From the NCBI RefSeq assembly GCF_003116135.1, contig NZ_PDOA01000002.1:62001-126000 (forward strand): DNA of 64,000 nucleotides. The letters are read 5' to 3'. Below the pieces are notes generated by a model. That model was not told where the DNA came from. It saw only the letters and a program-made list of their open reading frames with translations, and did not search any database. The translations under genes were made by a program, and so were the position numbers. Shown piece after piece: positions 41,331-49,993 of the stretch. The DNA comes from Teichococcus aestuarii (GTDB lineage Bacteria > Pseudomonadota > Alphaproteobacteria > Acetobacterales > Acetobacteraceae). How positions within the stretch are numbered: position 1 is the stretch's first letter; every line of letters begins with the position of its first letter.

Positions 41331-42358
41331 GCGCGCTAGAAAAAGTGCCCGCCACCATCGTCACCGGCTTCCTCGGCGCGGGAAAGACCACGCTGCTGCG
41401 CCACCTGATGCAGCACGCCGATGGGCGCCGCATCGCCATCATCGTCAACGAGTTCGGCAGCCTCGGCGTCGATGGCGAGACGCTGAAGGATTGCGGCATC
41501 CCCGGCTGCGAGGCGGAGAACATCGTCGAGCTCGCCAATGGCTGCCTCTGCTGCACCGTGGCGGACGATTTCATCCCCACCATCGAGGCGCTGCTCGGCC
41601 GCGCCAACCCGCCCGAGCACATCCTGATCGAGACCTCCGGCCTCGCTTTGCCCAAGCCGCTGATCAAGGCGTTCAACTGGCCTGCCATCCGCTCCCGCGT
41701 CACGGTCGATGGCGTGGTGACGGTGGTGGACGGCCCCGCCGCCGCCGAGGGCCGCTTCGCCGACGACCCGGAGGCCGTCGCCGCCCAACGTGCCGCCGAC
41801 CCCTCGCTCGACCACGACAACCCGCTCGCGGAAGTGTTCGAGGACCAGCTCGCGAGCGCCGACATCGTCGTGCTCAACAAGGCCGACCTGCTGGACGAGG
41901 CGGCGCTGGCGAAGCTGCGCGCCGAGATCGCGCCGCACCTGCCCCGCGCGGTGAAGATGGTGCCCGCCCGCGAGGGCGCGCTCCCGCCCGACATCCTGCT
42001 CGGCCTCAAAGCCGCCGCCGAGGACGACCTCGCCGCCCGCCCCTCGCACCACGACGCGGAGGATGGCGCGCATGAGCACGACGATTTCGAGAGTTTTGTT
42101 CTTGTCCTGCCGGAATACGACTCGGCCGACGAACTTCTGCACCGCCTTCCAGAGATTGCCGCGCAGCACGACATCCTGCGCATCAAGGGCTTCGTGCGGC
42201 TGAAGGGCAAGCCGATGCGCCTCGCCGTGCAGGGCGTCGGCCGCCGCTTCCGCCAGCATTTCGACCGGCCCTGGAAGGATGACCGCGACGGGCATCTCGT
42301 TGTCATCGGGCAGGCGGGGATGGATCAGGAGGCCATCGCCAAGGCCATCCTGAAGTAA
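41327..42358 (+). CDS. cobW: CobW GTPase, cobalt chaperone
   Basis: A 343-residue G3E-family GTPase. The P-loop is VTGFLGAGKTTLLRHL near residue 12, the metal motif is CLCC in ELANGCLCCTV near 75, and NKAD is the base-recognition motif. A His/Asp-rich stretch (SHHDAEDGAHEHDDFE) lies before the C-terminal domain. CobW proteins deliver Co(II) for insertion by CobN. It starts with ATG 41327 inside the DUF1636 stop. A family A repeat lies between it and cobN. Confidence 0.95.
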   Translation: MSALEKVPATIVTGFLGAGKTTLLRHLMQHADGRRIAIIVNEFGSLGVDGETLKDCGIPGCEAENIVELANGCLCCTVADDFIPTIEALLGRANPPEHILIETSGLALPKPLIKAFNWPAIRSRVTVDGVVTVVDGPAAAEGRFADDPEAVAAQRAADPSLDHDNPLAEVFEDQLASADIVVLNKADLLDEAALAKLRAEIAPHLPRAVKMVPAREGALPPDILLGLKAAAEDDLAARPSHHDAEDGAHEHDDFESFVLVLPEYDSADELLHRLPEIAAQHDILRIKGFVRLKGKPMRLAVQGVGRRFRQHFDRPWKDDRDGHLVVIGQAGMDQEAIAKAILK

Positions 42359-42362
42359 GAAT

Positions 42363-42458
42363 CTTCTTTTTCTGAAGAAAAAGAAGCAAAAAGACTTTTC
42401 GAGTTTGGCGCGCCGCCAACTGACAAAAGTTTTTTGGTTCTTTTTCCCAAAAAAGAAC
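42363..42458 (+). repeat. Family A triple-hairpin repeat, copy A2, between cobW and cobN
   Basis: The left hairpin CTTCTTTTTC-tgaa-GAAAAAGAAG (42363-42386) is identical to A1. The central stem TTGGCG-cgc-CGCCAA is extended by CAAAAAGACTTTT and CAAAAGTTTTTTG. The right hairpin is GTTCTTTTT-ccc-AAAAAAGAAC (42437-42458). It fills the 107-base gap between same-strand cobW and cobN and ends 7 bases before the cobN ATG. Confidence 0.85.
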
Positions 42459-42465
42459 GGAACTG

Positions 42466-45400
42466 ATGCACCTCCTGGTCCGCGAGACACGCAGCCTGGA
42501 CGAGACGGAGCAGGCCGAGGATCTCGGCCACGCCCCGGCCGACCTCGTGCTGCTCTCCTTCAGCGACAGCGACCTCGGCGCCGCCGCCATGGGCTGGTCG
42601 ATGCTGGCGGAGCCGCGGCCCTCGCTGCGGCTGGCCAATCTCGGGCGGCTGCGCCATCCGCTCTCGGTGGATCTCTACGCGGAGGAGACGCTGGCGCGTT
42701 CGCGGGCCGTCGTCATCCGCCTGCTGGGCGGGCTGGAATACTGGCGCTACGGCGCCGAAGAGGTGGCCGCCCTCTGCCGGCGCGAGGGCATCCCCCTCGC
42801 CCTCCTCCCCGGCTGCGGGCGGGACGACGCGAAGCTCGCCGCCCTCTCCACCATGCCACCCACCCTCCATGCGCGGCTGGATGCGCTGCTGCTGGCCGGC
42901 GGGCCGGAGAACCTCGCCGCCGCGCTGCGCCTCGCGGCCCACGCGGCGGGCCTCGGCGCGGATGACGGCGCCGCCCCGCTTCCCCTGCCGCCGGCCGGCG
43001 AGCACCCGCTCGGCCTGGAAGAGAACGACCCCCAGGCCGTCATCGTCTTCTACCGCTCGCACCTCGTCTCGGGCGACATCGCGCCGATGCTGGCGCTCGC
43101 CGCCGCCCTGCGGGCGCGCGGCCTGCGCGTGCGCGGCCTCTACGCCGCCAGCCTGAAGGAGCCCGCCTCCGCCGCGCTGGTGCGGCAGCGGCTGGCGGCA
43201 TGGCGCCCCGCCGTGGTGCTGAACGCCACCGCCTTCTCCGCCCGGCAGGATGGCGCCTCGCCGCTGGAAGCCGCCGGCGCGCCCGTGCTGCAACTCATCC
43301 TCTCCGGCGCCGCGCGCGATCTCTGGGCCGCATCGTCGCGCGGCCTGTCGCAGAGCGACCTCGCCATGCAGGTGGTGCTGCCGGAGCTGGATGGCCGCCT
43401 GCTCACCGCCGCCATCGGCTTCAAGGCGGAGGCCCCGCCCCTGCCTGGCCTTGAGCAGTCCCGCACCCTGCTAGCGCCGGACGCGGCGGGCATCGCCCTC
43501 GCCGCCGAGCGCGCCCTGAGCTGGTCGCGCCTCGCCGCCACGCCACGCGTGGCGCGCCGCGTGGCGGTGCTGCTCTCGGACTATCCGGCGGTGGGCGGGC
43601 AGGCGGGGCACGCGGTGGGGCTTGATTCCTTCGCCAGCCTCGCCGCTTTGCTCGAGGACCTTTCCGCCTCCGGCTACACGCTGGGCGAGGAACGGCCCGA
43701 TGCCGAAGCCCTGGCGCGGGCGCTCACGCGCGGCGAGGCCGCCCCGCTCGTCACCCTGGCCGAGTATCGCGCCGCCCTCGCAACACTGCCCGCCGAACTC
43801 GCGGAAAAGATTACCGCCGCCTGGGGCGACCCGGCGGCGGACCCCGCCTGCCGGGACGGCGCCTTCCATTTCCGCCATCTCCGCCTCGGCAACCTCCTGC
43901 TGGCGGTACAGCCGGACCGTGGCGGCGCGCTGGACCGTTCCGCCGCCTATCACGACCCGGACACGCCGCCGCGCCACGCCTATGCCGCCTTCTACCTCGC
44001 GCTGCGGGGCCGGGCGGAGGCGCTGGTGCACCTCGGCACGCACGGCACGCTGGAATGGCTGCCGGGCAAGGCCGTGGCGCTCTCCGAGGCTTGCGCCCCC
44101 GCCGCGCTGCTGGGCGGGCTTCCGGTGGTCTATCCCTTCATCGCCAACAATCCGGGCGAGGCCGCCGTGGCGCGCCGCCGCCTCGGCGCCGTGACGATCG
44201 GCCACCTGACGCCGCCGCTGAAATCCGCCACCCAGCACGGCGCCGCCGCCGAGCTCGAGCGGCTGATCGACGAATACGCCGCCGCCGACGGGCTGGACCG
44301 CCGCCGCACCGCCCTGCTCCGCCGCGCCATCCTGGAGCGCGCCGAGGCGGCCGGTCTGCTGGAGGAAGGCCACATCCCGCGCGACATCCCGGAGGAGGAG
44401 GCGCTCTCCCGCCTCGACGCTTGGCTGTGCGACGTGAAGGAACTGCAGATCCGTGACGGGCTGCACGTCTTCGGCCGCGCCCCCGCGCCGGAGCGCCGCG
44501 CCCTGCTGCTGGAGGCGCTCTCCCGCGCCACGCCGGGCTTCGATGCCGCGCGGCTCGATGCCTCCCCCCCCGCCGAGCGGCAGGCGCTGCTCGACGCGCT
44601 CGATGGCCGCTTCATCCCCCCCGGCCCCGCCGGCGCCCCCACCCGCGGCCGCGCCGACGTGCTGCCAACGGGGAGAAACCTCTACAGCATCGACCCGCGC
44701 GGCGTGCCCACCCGCTCCGCCCTAGCCCTGGCCGAGAAGGCCGCCGAGGAGCTGCTGCGCCGCCACCGCCAGGAACAGGGGGACTGGCCCCGCCACCTGA
44801 TGCTGGACCTCTGGGGCAGCGCCACGCTGCGCACCGGCGGCGAGGACCTGGCGCTGGCCCTGCTGCTCCTCGGCGCCCGCCCGGTGTGGGATGAAAGCTC
44901 CGCCCGCGTTACCGGCATCGAGATCACGCCGCTGGCGGTGCTGGACCGGCCGCGCGTCGATGTCACGCTGCGCATCTCCGGCGTGTTCCGCGACGCCTTC
45001 CCGGCCCAGATCGCGCTGTTCGACGCGGCGGTGCGCGCCATCGCGGCGCGCGACGAGGCGCCGGAGTGGAACCCCCTCGCTGCCGCCGCGCGCGGGCTGG
45101 AAGGGGCGGCGCTGCGGCAGGCCACGGCGCGCATCTTCGGCGCCGCCCCCGGCCAGTACGGCACGGGGGTGGAGGAGGTGCTGGCCAAGGGCGCCTGGGA
45201 GCGACGCGAGGATCTCGGCCGCGCCTGGATCGCCGGCGCCGCCGCCGCCTATGGCGAGGGGCTGGACGGCACCGCCGCGCCCGAGGCCCTCCAGGCCCGC
45301 ATCGCCCTCGCCGATGCCTTCCTGCACAGCCAGGACCATGCCGAGACGGACCTGCTGGACAGCCCGGAGGTGGCTTCCCATGCCGGGGGCTTCGCCGCCG

Positions 45401-45789
45401 CCGCCGCGCTGCTCGGCGCCACCCCCGCCCTCTACCACGCCGACACCTCCCGCCCCGGCGCCCCCCGCCTGCGCGGCCTGCCCGAGGAAGTGGCCCGCGT
45501 GCTGCGCGGCCGCGCCGCCAACCCGGAATGGATCGGCGGCATGATGCGCCACGGGCACCAGGGCGCCGCGCACATCGCCCGCGCCATCGAGGCGCTGCAC
45601 GGCTTCGCCGCCACCCTGCCCCACCGCTTCGACCGGCAGTTCGACCTGCTGCACGCCGCCACGCTGGGCGACGAGGCCGTGACCGCCTTCATGGCCGAGC
45701 ACAACCCGGAGGCGCTGGCGGCGCTGCGGGCGCGCTTCCACGAGGCGCGGGAGCGGGGGCTGTGGCATTCCCGGCGCAACGATGTCTGA
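42466..45789 (+). CDS. cobN: Cobaltochelatase subunit CobN
   Basis: A 1107-residue large subunit of the aerobic cobaltochelatase, which inserts Co(II) into hydrogenobyrinic acid a,c-diamide together with CobS and CobT (not in this window). Related to magnesium chelatase BchH. Family segments are HLGTHGTLEWLPGKAVALSE near residue 525, YPFIANNPGEAAVARRR near 555, PTGRNLYSIDPRGVPT near 735, and QYGTGVEEVLAKGAW near 895. The start codon follows repeat A2 directly and has only a weak ribosome binding site (GGAA). It overlaps cobG by 8 bases. Confidence 0.95.
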   Translation: MHLLVRETRSLDETEQAEDLGHAPADLVLLSFSDSDLGAAAMGWSMLAEPRPSLRLANLGRLRHPLSVDLYAEETLARSRAVVIRLLGGLEYWRYGAEEVAALCRREGIPLALLPGCGRDDAKLAALSTMPPTLHARLDALLLAGGPENLAAALRLAAHAAGLGADDGAAPLPLPPAGEHPLGLEENDPQAVIVFYRSHLVSGDIAPMLALAAALRARGLRVRGLYAASLKEPASAALVRQRLAAWRPAVVLNATAFSARQDGASPLEAAGAPVLQLILSGAARDLWAASSRGLSQSDLAMQVVLPELDGRLLTAAIGFKAEAPPLPGLEQSRTLLAPDAAGIALAAERALSWSRLAATPRVARRVAVLLSDYPAVGGQAGHAVGLDSFASLAALLEDLSASGYTLGEERPDAEALARALTRGEAAPLVTLAEYRAALATLPAELAEKITAAWGDPAADPACRDGAFHFRHLRLGNLLLAVQPDRGGALDRSAAYHDPDTPPRHAYAAFYLALRGRAEALVHLGTHGTLEWLPGKAVALSEACAPAALLGGLPVVYPFIANNPGEAAVARRRLGAVTIGHLTPPLKSATQHGAAAELERLIDEYAAADGLDRRRTALLRRAILERAEAAGLLEEGHIPRDIPEEEALSRLDAWLCDVKELQIRDGLHVFGRAPAPERRALLLEALSRATPGFDAARLDASPPAERQALLDALDGRFIPPGPAGAPTRGRADVLPTGRNLYSIDPRGVPTRSALALAEKAAEELLRRHRQEQGDWPRHLMLDLWGSATLRTGGEDLALALLLLGARPVWDESSARVTGIEITPLAVLDRPRVDVTLRISGVFRDAFPAQIALFDAAVRAIAARDEAPEWNPLAAAARGLEGAALRQATARIFGAAPGQYGTGVEEVLAKGAWERREDLGRAWIAGAAAAYGEGLDGTAAPEALQARIALADAFLHSQDHAETDLLDSPEVASHAGGFAAAAALLGATPALYHADTSRPGAPRLRGLPEEVARVLRGRAANPEWIGGMMRHGHQGAAHIARAIEALHGFAATLPHRFDRQFDLLHAATLGDEAVTAFMAEHNPEALAALRARFHEARERGLWHSRRNDV

Positions 45790-46990
45790 CCCCGCCCCGC
45801 CCTCCGTGAAGGGCTGGTGCCCGCACCTCTTCGCGCCGATGGAGACGGGGGACGGGCTGCTGCTGCGGGTCAAGCCCTTCGGCGGCCGGCTCTCGGCGGC
45901 GCAGGCGCGGCGGCTGGCCGCCCTCGCCCCCGGCGCGGTGGAGCTGACCAACCGCGGCAACCTGCAACTGCGCGGCGTCGCCCCTGTACAGGCCGATGCC
46001 CTCGCCCGCGCCGTGGTGGAAGCCGGCCTCGCCGACCCCGATGCGGGGCGGGAGGCGCGGCGCAACCTCATCGGCCCGCCGCTGATGGGGGACGATCCAG
46101 CCCTTTCCCCGGGCCTGGCCGAATGGCACGCGGCGCTCTCCGCCCTGCTCGCGGAGGCCGGGTCCCTCCCGGGAAAGTTCGGCGCGGCGCTGGATGGCGG
46201 CGGCGCGCTGCCGCTGGCCGGGTTGGCGGCCGATCTGCTGCTGCGCCTCGCGCCCACGGGCGAGGCGGCGCTGCACCTGCCCGGCGGCCTGCGCCTTGCC
46301 GGCGCCACCCCCGAGGCCCTGGCCCGGCTGGTGGAGAATTTCCGCGCCACCGGCGCAAGGCGGATGCGCGCGGCGCTGGCCGGGCACGGCGCCGCCGCGC
46401 TGCTGGCGGGCACCGGCCTCTCCCCCCTCCCCGCCGCGCCGGAGCCCCTGGCCCCGGAACCGGTGGGCTTCCGCCCCTATCCCGGCACCGGTCGCGGCGC
46501 CTTCGGCCTCGCCCCGGAATTCGGCGTGCTGGACGGGGCGGGCCTCGCCGCCCTGGCGGATCTGGCAGAAGAATTCGGCGACGGCGCGCTGCGCCTCACC
46601 CCCTGGCGCGCGCTGCTGCTGGCGGGCGTCCGCCGCCCTGCCGCGCTGGCGCGGGCCGCCGCCGGCTGGATCACGGACCCGGCCGATCCGCGCCGCCGCG
46701 TGGTGGCCTGCCCGGGCGCGGCGGGCTGTGCCAGCGGCCAGGCCGACACCCGCGCCGACGCCCGCGCCCTGCTGGCGCGCGGGGCGGTGCTGGCGAAGGG
46801 CTTGCTGCATCTCTCGGGCTGCGCCAAAGGCTGCGCGCATCCCGCGCCGGCGGCGGCGGTGCTGGTGGCGGCGCCCGATGGCTATGCCCTGCTGCGCCAG
46901 GCCCGCGCCGGGGATTCACCGCTCCGCACCGGGCTGACCCTTGCCGAAGCGGCGGCCGAACTGGAACGAGCCGGACTGGAACAGGAATGA
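45782..46990 (+). CDS. cobG: Precorrin-3B synthase
   Basis: A 402-residue CobG, the oxygen-dependent enzyme that converts precorrin-3A to precorrin-3B, and a marker of the aerobic pathway. It is related to sulfite/nitrite reductases. [16 protein letters not shown] near residue 55 is a conserved siroheme-reductase motif. The cysteines of [16 protein letters not shown] and [11 protein letters not shown] would hold the 4Fe-4S cluster. It begins 8 bases before the cobN end and overlaps cobH by 4 bases. Confidence 0.93.
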   Translation: MSDPAPPSVKGWCPHLFAPMETGDGLLLRVKPFGGRLSAAQARRLAALAPGAVELTNRGNLQLRGVAPVQADALARAVVEAGLADPDAGREARRNLIGPPLMGDDPALSPGLAEWHAALSALLAEAGSLPGKFGAALDGGGALPLAGLAADLLLRLAPTGEAALHLPGGLRLAGATPEALARLVENFRATGARRMRAALAGHGAAALLAGTGLSPLPAAPEPLAPEPVGFRPYPGTGRGAFGLAPEFGVLDGAGLAALADLAEEFGDGALRLTPWRALLLAGVRRPAALARAAAGWITDPADPRRRVVACPGAAGCASGQADTRADARALLARGAVLAKGLLHLSGCAKGCAHPAPAAAVLVAAPDGYALLRQARAGDSPLRTGLTLAEAAAELERAGLEQE

Positions 46991-47616
46991 GCGGCTACGA
47001 CTACATCCGCGACGGCGCGGCGATCTACGAGAAATCCTTCGCCACCATCCGGGCGGAGGCGGACCTCGCTGGCTTCACCGCCGCCGAGGCGCGTGTCGCG
47101 GTGCGTGTCATCCATGCCTGCGGGCTGGTGGAGGTGGCGCGGCACATCCGCTTCGCCCCCGGCTTCACCGCCGCCGCCGAGGCCGCGCTGCGCGCCGGGG
47201 CGCCGGTGCTGTGCGACGCCAAGATGGTGGCGCAGGGCATCACCCGCCCGCGCCTGCCCGCCGCCAACGAGATCCTCTGCCTGCTGGACGACCCGCGCGT
47301 GCCGGAGCATGCCCGCGCCATCGGCAACACCCGCTCCGCCGCCGCGCTGGATTTCTGGGGGGAGAGGCTACGCGGCGCGGTGGTGGCCATCGGCAACGCG
47401 CCCACTGCGCTGTTCCACCTGCTGGAGCTGCTCGACGCGGGCGCGCCGCCGCCCGCCGCCATCATCGGCCTGCCGGTGGGCTTCGTCGGCGCCGCCGAGT
47501 CGAAGGCGGCGCTGGCGGCGTGGAACCGCGTGCCCTGGATGATCGTGGAAGGCCGGCAGGGCGGCAGCGCCATGGCGGTCGCCGCCGTCAACGCGCTGGC
47601 GACGGAGCGGGAATGA
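46987..47616 (+). CDS. cobH: Precorrin-8X methylmutase
   Basis: A 209-residue CobH/CbiC that moves a methyl group from C11 to C12 to give hydrogenobyrinic acid. The catalytic His is in [16 protein letters not shown] near residue 43, and [19 protein letters not shown] and [16 protein letters not shown] are family motifs. ATG 46987 lies inside the cobG stop; cobI overlaps the end by 4 bases. Confidence 0.95.
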   Translation: MSGYDYIRDGAAIYEKSFATIRAEADLAGFTAAEARVAVRVIHACGLVEVARHIRFAPGFTAAAEAALRAGAPVLCDAKMVAQGITRPRLPAANEILCLLDDPRVPEHARAIGNTRSAAALDFWGERLRGAVVAIGNAPTALFHLLELLDAGAPPPAAIIGLPVGFVGAAESKAALAAWNRVPWMIVEGRQGGSAMAVAAVNALATERE

Positions 47617-48362
47617 CACCCCCTCCCTCGGACTCCCCAGTGGGCACGCTGCACATCCTGGGCGTCGGCCCTGGCGATCCGGAGCTGGTGACGCTGCGCG
47701 CCGCGCGCATCCTGGGGCAGGCGCCCGCCCATGCCTTCTTCGCCAAGCGCGGGCGGACGGGGCATGCGCGCAGCATCGCGGCGCCGCACCTGAACCCGGC
47801 GGCCGAGGAATTGCGCTTCGAATACCCCTACACCACCGAGCTGTCCGTCGAGGATTCCCGCTACGCCGAGGGCATGGCCGCCTTCTACGATTCGTGCGCC
47901 GCCACGCTGGCCGGCCGCCTCGCCGCCGGGCAGGACGTGGCGCTGCTCTGCGAGGGCGACCCCTTCCTCTACGGCTCGGCCATGTACCTGTTCGACCGTC
48001 TGCGGCCGCGCTTCCCGGTGGAGGTGACGCCAGGCATCACCGCCATGTCCGGCTGCTGGTCCCGCGCCCTGGCGCCGATGGTGCATGGCGACGACATCCT
48101 CTCGGTTCTCCCCGCCACCATGCCGGCGGAGGAACTGGCGGCGGCGCTCGGGCGGTGCGACGCGGCGGTGGTGATGAAGCTCGGCCGCAACCTGCCCAAG
48201 CTGCGCGCCGTGCTGGACGCGCTGGGCCTGACGGCGCGCGCCCTCTATGCCGAGCGCGGCACCATGCCGGGCGAGGTGATCCTGCCGCTCGCCGAGCGCG
48301 ACGACAGCCCGGCGCCCTATTTCTCTCTGGTGCTGGTCCCAGGGCGGCAGGGGGCCCGATGA
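47613..48362 (+). CDS. cobI: Precorrin-2 C20-methyltransferase
   Basis: A 249-residue SAM-dependent methyltransferase that adds the C20 methyl to precorrin-2. Family signatures are [22 protein letters not shown] at the N-terminus (GxGxGDxxxL), [20 protein letters not shown] near residue 110, and [10 protein letters not shown]. It overlaps cobH by 4 bases. A reversed family A repeat separates it from cobJ. Confidence 0.95.
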   Translation: MTPPPSDSPVGTLHILGVGPGDPELVTLRAARILGQAPAHAFFAKRGRTGHARSIAAPHLNPAAEELRFEYPYTTELSVEDSRYAEGMAAFYDSCAATLAGRLAAGQDVALLCEGDPFLYGSAMYLFDRLRPRFPVEVTPGITAMSGCWSRALAPMVHGDDILSVLPATMPAEELAAALGRCDAAVVMKLGRNLPKLRAVLDALGLTARALYAERGTMPGEVILPLAERDDSPAPYFSLVLVPGRQGAR

Positions 48363-48375
48363 CAAGAAAAGCCAT

Positions 48376-48491
48376 GTTCTTTTTTGAAAAAAAGAACCAA
48401 AAAACTTCTGCCCGTTTGGCGTCCCGCTTCGACGGGGGACCGCGCGCAACTGACAAAAGTCTTTTTGCTTCTTTTTCTTCAGAAAAAGAAG
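48376..48491 (-). repeat. Family A triple-hairpin repeat, copy A3 (reverse orientation), between cobI and cobJ
   Basis: Same plan as A1/A2 but inverted. GTTCTTTTTT/AAAAAAGAAC hairpin (48376-48397) comes first, then a central stem with CAAAAAACTT and CAACTGACAAAAGTC arms around GTCCC...GGGGGAC. Last is CTTCTTTTTC-ttca-GAAAAAGAAG (48468-48491). The purine arm AAAGAAGG at its end lies 6 bases before the cobJ ATG and serves as the ribosome binding site. Confidence 0.85.
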
Positions 48492-48498
48492 GCGCTTC

Positions 48499-49257
48499 AT
48501 GTCCTGGCTGAAGATCATCGGCCTCGGCCCCGGCGCGGATTCCCTCCGCACGCCCGAGGCCAGCGCGGCCCTGGCCGAGGCCACCGACATCATCGGCTAC
48601 GGCCCCTATGTCGCCCGTGTGCCGCACGCCCCCGGCCAGCGCCGCCACGAGACGGACAACCGGCAGGAACTGGAGCGCGCCCGCCACGCCCTCGCTTTGG
48701 CGGCGGAGGGGGCGCGGGTGGCGGTGGTCTCCTCGGGCGATGCGGGGGTGTTCGCCATGGCCAGCGCCGTGTTCGAGGCGCTGGAGGGCGGCCCCGCGGC
48801 CTGGCGCGCGCTGGATGTCGCGGTACTGCCCGGCCTCTCGGCCATGTTCGCCGCCGCCGCCCGGCTCGGCGCGCCGTTGGGGCATGATTTCTGCGCCCTC
48901 TCCCTCTCCGACAACCTCAAGCCCTGGCCGCTGGTCGAGCAGCGGCTGCGGGCGGCGGCGGGGGCGGGCTTCGTCATCGCGCTCTACAACCCCATCTCGC
49001 GCGCGCGTCCCTGGCAGCTGGGCCGCGCCTTCGCGATGCTGCGGGAGATGCTGCCGGGAGACGTGCCCGTGGCCTTCGCCACCGCCGTCAGCCGGCCGGA
49101 GGAGGCCATCGCCATCCAGCCGCTCGCGGAAGCCGACCCGGCGCGGGCGGACATGCGGACCCTGGTGATGATCGGCACGGCGCAGAGCCGGCTGGTCCCG
49201 CGCGGCGCGGGGCAACGCCCCTGGCTCTACGCCCCCCGCTCGGCGCGCAGCCCGTGA
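48499..49257 (+). CDS. cobJ: Precorrin-3B C17-methyltransferase
   Basis: A 252-residue ring-contracting methyltransferase. It has LKIIGLGPGADSLRTPEA at the N-terminus, VVSSGDAGVFAMASAVFEAL near residue 75, FVIALYNPISRARPWQLGRA near 155, and TLVMIGTAQSRL near the end. Its ribosome binding site comes from repeat A3. The last 31 bases overlap the end of cobK on the opposite strand. Confidence 0.95.
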   Translation: MSWLKIIGLGPGADSLRTPEASAALAEATDIIGYGPYVARVPHAPGQRRHETDNRQELERARHALALAAEGARVAVVSSGDAGVFAMASAVFEALEGGPAAWRALDVAVLPGLSAMFAAAARLGAPLGHDFCALSLSDNLKPWPLVEQRLRAAAGAGFVIALYNPISRARPWQLGRAFAMLREMLPGDVPVAFATAVSRPEEAIAIQPLAEADPARADMRTLVMIGTAQSRLVPRGAGQRPWLYAPRSARSP

Positions 49258-49982
49258 AGCCAGGCCAGCGCCGCCTCCGCATCCGGCACGGCGCGCAGCC
49301 CCTCGGGCGCGGGGGGGCGGGCCAGCAGCAGCACCGGCAGCCCGGCCTCGCGCGCCGCCTGGAGCTTGGCCTCGGTGGCGCTGCCGCCCGAGTTCTTGCT
49401 CACCAGCACCCCGATGCGGTGGGCGCGCAGCAGGGCGCGCTCCCCCTCCAGCGTGAAGGGGCCGGTGGCGGCGAGCACGGTGGCGCGCGGCGGCAGGCTC
49501 TCCGGCGCGGGCGGATCGACGCTGCGGATCAGGTAGTCGTGCTGCGGGGCGGCGCGGAAGGGGGCCAGCTCCTTCTGCCCCACCGTCAGCCAGACGCGGC
49601 GCGGCGCCTCCCCCAGCGCGGCGGCGATGGCGGGCATGTCGGGGAATTCGCGCCAGTCGTCACCGGGCCCGGCGCTCCAGGCGGGGCGCTCCACCCGCAG
49701 CAGGGCCACGCCCGCCAGGGCGGCGGCCGCGGCGGCATGGCGCGTCATCTGCGCGGCGAAGGGGTGGGTGGCATCGACCAGCGCCGCGATGCCTTCGGCG
49801 CGCAGGTAGGCCACCAGCCCGGCCACGCCGCCGAAGCCGCCCACCCGCGCCGGCAGCGGCTGCGGCAGCGGCGCCCGCGTGGCGCCGGCGAGCGAGAGGG
49901 TGGCGCGGAAGCGCGCATCCCCGGCGAGCGCCCGCGCCAGCGCCCGTGCCTCGGTCGTCCCTCCCAGCAGCAGAACCCGCAT
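49227..49982 (-). CDS. cobK: Precorrin-6A reductase
   Basis: A 251-residue NADPH-dependent reductase that reduces precorrin-6A to dihydroprecorrin-6. Family features are VLLLGGTTEARALARALA at the N-terminus, LVDATHPFAAQMTRHA near residue 90, RVWLTVGQKELAPF near 148, and LVSKNSGGSATEAKL near 208. It is the only minus-strand gene among cobW-cobM. It is convergent with cobJ and divergent from cobL, whose start is 12 bases away. Confidence 0.94.
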   Translation of the reverse strand: MRVLLLGGTTEARALARALAGDARFRATLSLAGATRAPLPQPLPARVGGFGGVAGLVAYLRAEGIAALVDATHPFAAQMTRHAAAAAALAGVALLRVERPAWSAGPGDDWREFPDMPAIAAALGEAPRRVWLTVGQKELAPFRAAPQHDYLIRSVDPPAPESLPPRATVLAATGPFTLEGERALLRAHRIGVLVSKNSGGSATEAKLQAAREAGLPVLLLARPPAPEGLRAVPDAEAALAWLHGLRAERGA

Positions 49983-49993
49983 CGCACCCCGTC

